A DNA stretch of 11,802 nt, from contig CAMYMP010000498.1 of NCBI GenBank assembly GCA_947259435.1, positions 1 to 11,802 on the forward strand, given 5' to 3'. Below the pieces are notes generated by a model. It had not been told where the DNA came from. It saw only the letters and a list, made by a program, of their open reading frames with translations, and did not search any database. The DNA comes from an uncultured Woeseiaceae bacterium (GTDB taxonomy: Bacteria > Pseudomonadota > Gammaproteobacteria > Woeseiales > Woeseiaceae). Below are positions 8,343 to 11,802 of the stretch, piece by piece (within the stretch, counting starts at the first letter, position 1; each line of letters starts with the position of its first letter). A program made the position numbers and the translations under genes.

Positions 8343-8669
8343 ATGGCGAACGATTCCGACTTCATCGACTACGTTTGTGACCAGATTGATGACGCATGCG
8401 ACGTGTCTTACCGGCACATGTTCGGCGGCACCACCTTGTACTCAAAAGGCAAGGTCGTCGCGTTAATCTGCGATAATCAGTTGTTCGTCAAACCGACGGA
8501 CGCGGGCAGGGCTTACATTGGCAACGTCACGGAGGCGCCTGCCTACGAAGGGTCAAAGAACTTCTTTCTCGTTGAAGACGAAATCGACGACGCTGAGTGG
8601 CTCACCGGTCTCATCCAGCAAACACAGCAGGAACTCCCGCCGCCAAAGCCACGCAAGAAAAAGCGATAA
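8343..8669 (+). CDS. TfoX/Sxy N-terminal-domain protein
   Basis: The 108-residue protein matches the TfoX_N fold over almost its whole length. The clearest signature is residues 24-57, a RHMFGG motif followed by LYSKGKVVALICDNQLFVK, then a Tyr-rich middle (AYEGSKNFF) and an acidic helix (EDEIDDAEWLTGLI). TfoX/Sxy are known as competence regulators in Haemophilus, Vibrio and E. coli, but short proteins with only the N-terminal domain are common and have no assigned function. The TfoX C-terminal domain is absent. The tail is strongly basic and proline-rich (PPPKPRKKKR), which might contact nucleic acid; that is inference. The start is well supported: AGGAGG at 8331-8336 lies six bases before the ATG. 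It is probably monocistronic, with 118 bp before and 106 bp after it. Confidence 0.85.
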   Translation: MANDSDFIDYVCDQIDDACDVSYRHMFGGTTLYSKGKVVALICDNQLFVKPTDAGRAYIGNVTEAPAYEGSKNFFLVEDEIDDAEWLTGLIQQTQQELPPPKPRKKKR

Positions 8670-8696
8670 CGCTTAACACTACGCGACTGAAAAATT

Positions 8697-8716
8697 GGCC
8701 GACTCATCTTTCGGCC
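8697..8716. other. Perfect 6-bp inverted repeat between the TfoX-like and membrane-protein genes
   Basis: GGCCGA (8697-8702) and TCGGCC (8711-8716) form a perfect stem with an 8-base loop, 28 bases after the TfoX-like stop. On the plus strand no T-tract follows. On the minus strand the hairpin is followed by AATTTTT, so it would act as an intrinsic terminator for minus-strand transcription. No minus-strand gene needs it, so its role is uncertain. Confidence 0.3.
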
Positions 8717-8775
8717 CAAATCGTACCGGCGACTCCGTGATAGCATCGCTTCAATAATCGATCTGAGAACTGTGC

Positions 8776-9261
8776 ATGCCTGAGATAATTCCATTAGGTT
8801 GGTTTCATACCGCCATGGGTATCATCGCCCTTGTCAGTGGTGGCTTTACACTCGCCAGATTCAAGGAAATATCCCCGCAAACGCGGTCGGGGCAGATCTA
8901 TTTGGCAACCACCTTGATTACCGCGGGCACCGCCCTGGGCATTTTTCAACGCGGAGAGTTTGGTCCAGGTCATGCCCTCGCGGTGATGACATTGTTGGCA
9001 TTAGCTGTAGGGACGGTAGCTGCAACAACGAAACTATTCGGAAGACTCTCTCGTTACGTGCAGGCGATCAGTTATTCGGCGACGTTACTCTTCCATTGTA
9101 TTCCCGCGGTAACTGATGGCTTGCTGCGTTTGCCAGTTGGCGATCCTGTTCTGACGTCAATCGAAGATCCGATTCTGAAAATATGTTACCTGGGCCTTTT
9201 GGCCCTTTTCCTCGTCGGCGTCAGCCTACAATTGCGCTGGATCCATCGACAACCCGCATGA
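8776..9261 (+). CDS. Small polytopic inner-membrane protein, possibly DUF2306-like
   Basis: The 161-residue product is dominated by hydrophobic segments, with about five predicted transmembrane helices at 8-26, 39-57, 65-85, 94-115 and 135-153. The first loop ends in RSGQIYLATTLITAGTALGIF, and a short GEFGPGHALAV turn separates helices 2 and 3. This pattern (H-x-x-x-G in helix 1, a basic loop, then G-x-x-Y opening helix 2) recalls DUF2306-type proteins, but I do not recognise the family firmly. His residues lie in or next to the membrane segments at 11, 66 and 107. The start is less secure: only a weak TGAGAA (8764-8769) precedes it, yet later starts would cut into helix 1. The next gene begins 29 bp downstream, so the two could be cotranscribed. 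Function unknown. Confidence 0.75.
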   Translation: MPEIIPLGWFHTAMGIIALVSGGFTLARFKEISPQTRSGQIYLATTLITAGTALGIFQRGEFGPGHALAVMTLLALAVGTVAATTKLFGRLSRYVQAISYSATLLFHCIPAVTDGLLRLPVGDPVLTSIEDPILKICYLGLLALFLVGVSLQLRWIHRQPA

Positions 9262-9290
9262 TGTAGCCTCTTCAGTATTCGAGCCTTGAT

Positions 9291-10514
9291 ATGAAACACG
9301 AGATCGTAGTCTTCGGTGCCACGAGTTTTGTCGGTCAGATTCTGTGTCGTCACCTGGCAGAGCAGTTCGGCGCCGGGGAACTCGACTGGGCAGCGGCAGG
9401 CCGCTCGCCCGAAAAACTCGACGACCTGCGGGCGACGCTTGCGGCTGCCCACCACGATGTGCCATTGATCGTCGCCGACGCGGCGGACGAGGCGGCACTG
9501 TGCGAATTGGCCAGCAAGGCGCGCGTCGTGATTTCCACGGTGGGACCGTACGCGGTGTATGGCGAGCCACTGGTGAAGGTCTGTGCCGAAAGCGGCACTG
9601 ACTATTGCGATCTCACCGGCGAGGTGCAGTGGATGCGCCGGATGATCGAGCGTTACGAGAAGACGGCGGCAGCCACCGGGGCGCGTATTGTGCACTGCTG
9701 CGGTTTCGACTCAATCCCTTCGGACCTCGGTGTCTTCTTCCTCCAGCAACAGGCCCTCGAGCGATTCGGATCTCCCTGTGAGCGAGTGAAAATGCGCGTG
9801 CGTGCCATGCGCGGTGGGGCATCAGGCGGCACGGTCGCCAGCATGATGAACATTGCCAAAGAACTCGCGGCCGATCCGGGACTGCGCCGGGAGATGGCCA
9901 ATCCGCATTCCCTGTGCCCGCCGGATCATCCCGCGCACACCCGCCAGCCAAATGTGGGCTTCGCCGAGCGCGACGCGGACTTCGACGCCTGGGTCGCGCC
10001 GTTCGTGATGGGCGGCGTCAACACCCGGGTCGTGCACCGCTCCAACGCTCTTGCACGATGCGCCTATGGCGCGAGTTTCCGTTATGACGAAGCGGTATTG
10101 ACCGGCCGCGGTATCGGCGGCTACGTAACGGCAATGAGCATCGCAAGCGCAGTCGGTGCATTCATGCTCGGCTCCGCCATCGCGCCCACCCGCTGGGTGC
10201 TCGAGAAGTTCGTGCCCGCCCCGGGCGAGGGTCCGAGCCCCGAAGCGCAGGAGAACGGCTTTTTCGACCTTCGTTTCGTCGGCAGGACGGCAGACGGCGA
10301 GGAGCTGAGGGTCAAGGTGACCGGCGACCGCGACCCAGGTTATGGCTCGACTGCAAAGATGCTTAGCCAGGCCGGCCTGTGTCTCGCCCGTGACGTCGGG
10401 AAAGAGAACGCGACTGGCGGTTTCTGGACTCCCGCAACGATATTCGGTGACCGCCTTATCGAGCGGCTGCGACGCGACGCTGGCCTGACTTTCGAGGTAC
10501 TCGACAGCCGATAA
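9291..10514 (+). CDS. Saccharopine dehydrogenase-like / trans-acting enoyl reductase family protein
   Basis: The 407-residue protein starts with a Rossmann dinucleotide-binding strand-turn-helix (VVFGATSFVG, 6-15), followed by AAGRSPEKLD (35-44), where the Arg suggests NADP(H) preference. Family landmarks follow: TVGPYAVYGEPL (83-94), SGTDYCDLTGE (101-111), HCCGFDSIPSDLG (135-147), a glycine-rich GGASGGT (175-181) and GDRDPGYGSTAKML (345-358). These match the group containing human SCCPDH and the mycobacterial trans-acting enoyl reductase Rv2953. Length is typical. A hydrophobic stretch at 278-300 may sit at the membrane. The likely role is reduction of a lipid or polyketide-type substrate, but the substrate cannot be read from the sequence and no lipid-synthesis gene lies nearby. 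True lysine-pathway saccharopine dehydrogenase is unlikely. The RBS is weak. A strong terminator follows 31 bp after the stop. Confidence 0.88.
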   Translation: MKHEIVVFGATSFVGQILCRHLAEQFGAGELDWAAAGRSPEKLDDLRATLAAAHHDVPLIVADAADEAALCELASKARVVISTVGPYAVYGEPLVKVCAESGTDYCDLTGEVQWMRRMIERYEKTAAATGARIVHCCGFDSIPSDLGVFFLQQQALERFGSPCERVKMRVRAMRGGASGGTVASMMNIAKELAADPGLRREMANPHSLCPPDHPAHTRQPNVGFAERDADFDAWVAPFVMGGVNTRVVHRSNALARCAYGASFRYDEAVLTGRGIGGYVTAMSIASAVGAFMLGSAIAPTRWVLEKFVPAPGEGPSPEAQENGFFDLRFVGRTADGEELRVKVTGDRDPGYGSTAKMLSQAGLCLARDVGKENATGGFWTPATIFGDRLIERLRRDAGLTFEVLDSR

Positions 10515-10545
10515 TCTTGCGGCGTCTGATTGGTCTCCAGACAAA

Positions 10546-10572
10546 AAAACGCCCCCGATTCGGGGGCGTTTT
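10546..10572. terminator. Bidirectional rho-independent terminator
   Basis: AAAACGCCCCCG (10546-10557), loop ATT, then CGGGGGCGTTTT (10561-10572) form a perfect 12-bp stem. The T-run serves plus-strand transcripts from the oxidoreductase gene, and the A7 run (10543-10549) becomes a U-run for minus-strand transcripts from the lipoprotein gene. Its place between two convergent stops (10514 and 10610) fits a shared terminator. Confidence 0.93.
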
Positions 10573-10609
10573 CGCGTTTGCTCCTGCGCAGTCCTAGGTC
10601 GGCTGCAGG

Positions 10610-10882
10610 TCAGCTCGACACTTCCTCGTCAATCTCGTCGGCGGCCTGCTCGAGTTCATCGGCAGCATCGCTCGCCACGTCTTCAACTTCGTCGGCAGCC
10701 TGTTCGACGTTATCTTTTACTTCATCGGCCGCGTCTTCAGGCGAATCGGTCATCGAATCGAGCCCTTCGCTAATTTCGTGGGTGACATGATCGAACTCGT
10801 CAGACATTTCGTCTGTCGCTGATTCGCTGTTACATGCCATCAACGTTAGTGCTAAAGCTAGTAAGAATATGTAACGATTCAT
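10610..10882 (-). CDS. Small, highly acidic lipoprotein with AADE[VLI] repeats
   Basis: The 90-residue product has a lipoprotein signal: basic MNR, a hydrophobic core and LMAC with lipidation Cys at 17. Asn follows the Cys rather than Asp, so outer-membrane sorting would be expected by E. coli rules. The mature part is very acidic (29 Asp/Glu and one Lys among 74 residues). It carries AADEV, AADEV, AADEL and AADEI at 51, 62, 73 and 80, spaced 11, 11 and 7 residues. This periodicity predicts a long amphipathic helix or coiled coil, as in LEA/YtxH-like or entericidin-neighbouring small lipoproteins, though I assign no family. A consensus Shine-Dalgarno (AAGGAGGT, complement of 10888-10895) sits five bases before the ATG. 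It is convergent with the oxidoreductase gene and divergent from the channel gene. An envelope-stress or periplasmic chaperone or spacer role is possible but only inferred. Confidence 0.88.
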   Translation of the reverse strand: MNRYIFLLALALTLMACNSESATDEMSDEFDHVTHEISEGLDSMTDSPEDAADEVKDNVEQAADEVEDVASDAADELEQAADEIDEEVSS

Positions 10883-10909
10883 TGATTACCTCCTTATGAC
10901 GATAGATTA

Positions 10910-10938
10910 AGTATATCGCAACGGTTGCGTAACCGCAA
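10910..10938 (-). promoter_or_regulatory. Probable sigma70-type promoter for the acidic lipoprotein gene
   Basis: Reading the minus strand, TTGCGG (complement of 10933-10938) and TATACT (complement of 10910-10915) are separated by 17 bases. The -10 box matches consensus at 5 of 6 positions and the -35 at 3. It lies about 28 bases upstream of the ATG with a strong RBS between. The spacer is a perfect inverted repeat (10917-10929), so a bound repressor would cover the promoter. Confidence 0.5.
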
Positions 10939-10960
10939 CTATCGTGTTACGGTTACGATA
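10917..10960. promoter_or_regulatory. Cluster of inverted repeats between divergent lipoprotein and channel genes
   Basis: Several symmetric elements overlap: CGCAAC-G-GTTGCG (10917-10929), GTTGCG-TAAC-CGCAAC (10924-10939), CGTAACCG-14 bp-CGGTTACG (10928-10935 and 10950-10957) and TATCGT-9 bp-ACGATA (10940-10945 and 10955-10960). GTTACG occurs twice in tandem (10946-10957) and once inverted (10928-10933). This is far more symmetry than expected in 44 bp and suggests an operator for one or more dimeric regulators. Confidence 0.55.
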
Positions 10961-10981
10961 CGTTGGCTTAACTGGTGGAGC

Positions 10982-11001
10982 ACTGCCCGCAATACGGCAG
11001 T
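10982..11001 (+). other. Small hairpin in the leader of the channel gene
   Basis: ACTGCC (10982-10987) and GGCAGT (10996-11001) form a perfect 6-bp stem with an 8-base loop, ending eight bases before the Shine-Dalgarno AAGGAG (11010-11015). It could influence mRNA stability or translation start; nothing more can be said. Confidence 0.3.
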
Positions 11002-11019
11002 CAAAACCAAAGGAGAACC

Positions 11020-11802
11020 ATGAATCCGCTACAACTCATTCAAGACCAGCTGCGATCTCTGGCCGAGGCCATGATCCAGCACCTCCCCAACATCGTGGCA
11101 GCTATGCTGTTGGTACTCGTGACGTGGCTCGTAGCGAAACTCGCGCGACGTCTCGTGACGCGCATGCTGCCAGCCGGCGAGGAAAAGCAATCGCTGGCGC
11201 TAGCTATCCGTAAGCTCATCACCATTTGCGTATGGACTGCAGGCCTGGCGATGTCCGCCATAGTGCTGTTCCCAAGTGTCAAGCCGAGCAGCCTGATCGC
11301 AGGACTGGGGCTCGGCTCCGTGGCGATAGGATTTGCCTTCAAAGATATTTTTGAAAACTTTTTTGCAGGCATGCTGATTCTGTTCCGACAGCCCTTCGCC
11401 ATTGGCGATCACGTCGAAGTCGATGAGATCGAAGGCGTCGTCGAGAACATCACGATCCGCGACACGCTCGTCCGACAAACCGACGGCCAACCCGTCATCA
11501 TTCCCAACTCGGTGCTATTCAAGAATCCCGTTACGGTGCGAACGGACAAAGACACGCGGCGTGTCACCATTATGTGCGGTGTCGCCTACGATGAAGACAT
11601 CGACAAAGCACGCGACGTTATAACGAAAGCAGTCGAAAGTGTCGGCAGTGTGAATAAAGACAAGCCCGTGCAGATTTTCGCCAATGCTTTTGGAGCGAGC
11701 AGCGTCGACTTCGAAGTGACGTGGTGGACCGGTTCGTCTCCGGTCGACATACGGAAATCCCGGGACCAGGTCGTAGCCTCTGTTAAACGTGCGCTCGACG
11801 AC
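11020..11802 (+). CDS. Small-conductance mechanosensitive channel, MscS family (3' end missing)
   Basis: The frame is open to the window edge (261 codons), so the gene is cut. ATG 11020 follows AAGGAG (11010-11015). Transmembrane helices lie at about 22-46, 62-84 and 90-124, the minimal three-helix MscS layout. The pore helix reads SLIAGLGLGSVAIGFAF (91-107), then KDIFENFFAG (108-117) and FRQPFAIGDHVEV (122-134), typical of the TM3/beta-domain junction. The beta domain carries ADG-like TDGQPVIIPN (154-163), and an alpha/beta domain follows (VAYDEDIDKARDVI, 188-201). By alignment with E. coli MscS the pore-seal leucines are V101 and F105, and the hinge Gly113 is D109, as in many KD-type relatives. 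In the family, the inner-membrane heptamer opens on osmotic downshock to release solutes. Only a short C-terminal part should be missing. Confidence 0.92.
   Translation, partial: MNPLQLIQDQLRSLAEAMIQHLPNIVAAMLLVLVTWLVAKLARRLVTRMLPAGEEKQSLALAIRKLITICVWTAGLAMSAIVLFPSVKPSSLIAGLGLGSVAIGFAFKDIFENFFAGMLILFRQPFAIGDHVEVDEIEGVVENITIRDTLVRQTDGQPVIIPNSVLFKNPVTVRTDKDTRRVTIMCGVAYDEDIDKARDVITKAVESVGSVNKDKPVQIFANAFGASSVDFEVTWWTGSSPVDIRKSRDQVVASVKRALDD

Noticed and set aside
7298..8365. A 355-codon open frame on the minus strand across the barrel gene
   Set aside because: It is fully antisense to a clear beta-barrel coding frame with strong strand periodicity. Its product lacks any recognisable domain, and GC-rich codon use readily opens this frame.
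8690..8716. Minus-strand intrinsic terminator (GGCCGA hairpin followed by AATTTTT)
   Set aside because: Its geometry is plausible, but there is no minus-strand gene to its right that it could end, so I list it only as an inverted repeat.
8799..9116. Alternative plus-strand frame inside the five-helix membrane protein
   Set aside because: The product shows no membrane helices or domain, whereas the 8776 frame gives regular transmembrane segments.
10530..10790. Plus-strand frame giving a serine-rich 86-residue product
   Set aside because: It starts before the terminator hairpin, has no RBS and is the antisense of the lipoprotein's repeated acidic codons; the Ser runs are a by-product of GAA/GAT/GCC-type repeats.
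10944..11213. Plus-strand 89-codon frame across the start of the channel gene
   Set aside because: It overlaps the MscS frame, which has a good RBS and unmistakable family motifs; this one has neither.

Overview
The window looks like a chromosomal stretch of a GC-rich Gram-negative bacterium, most likely a gammaproteobacterium. The evidence is a large outer-membrane beta-barrel protein with OmpA-type peptidoglycan-binding domains, a lipobox lipoprotein, Shine-Dalgarno-led genes and a classical bidirectional intrinsic terminator. The taxonomic guess is inference; no rRNA or marker gene is present. I see no tRNA, rRNA, CRISPR array, insertion sequence or phage gene.

Region 1 (1-8224) is a two-gene cell-envelope operon filling about 70% of the window. 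The first gene is cut by the left edge. It encodes a long secreted protein of DUF11 (TIGR01451-type) repeats, SdrD_B/Cna_B-like beta-sandwiches and a C-terminal degenerate OmpA-like module. It overlaps by 4 bp (ATGA) a second gene encoding a 1708-residue protein. That protein has a signal sequence, three tandem OmpA-like domains with an unusual shared insertion, Ig-like linkers and a large C-terminal outer-membrane beta-barrel. The pair is best read as a coupled system: a peptidoglycan-clamped outer-membrane barrel and a long repetitive surface stalk or adhesin made beside it. This is the most interesting part of the window.

Region 2 (8343-10514) holds three apparently independent same-strand genes: a stand-alone TfoX N-terminal-domain protein, a five-helix membrane protein (possibly DUF2306-like) and a saccharopine dehydrogenase/trans-acting enoyl reductase-like oxidoreductase.

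Region 3 (10546-11802) starts with a strong bidirectional terminator shared by the oxidoreductase gene and a convergent, minus-strand gene for a small, extremely acidic lipoprotein. That gene is divergent from an MscS-type mechanosensitive channel gene, which is cut by the right edge. The 137-bp region between them is dense with inverted repeats and carries a plausible promoter for the lipoprotein. It is a good candidate for shared, possibly stress-responsive control of two envelope genes.
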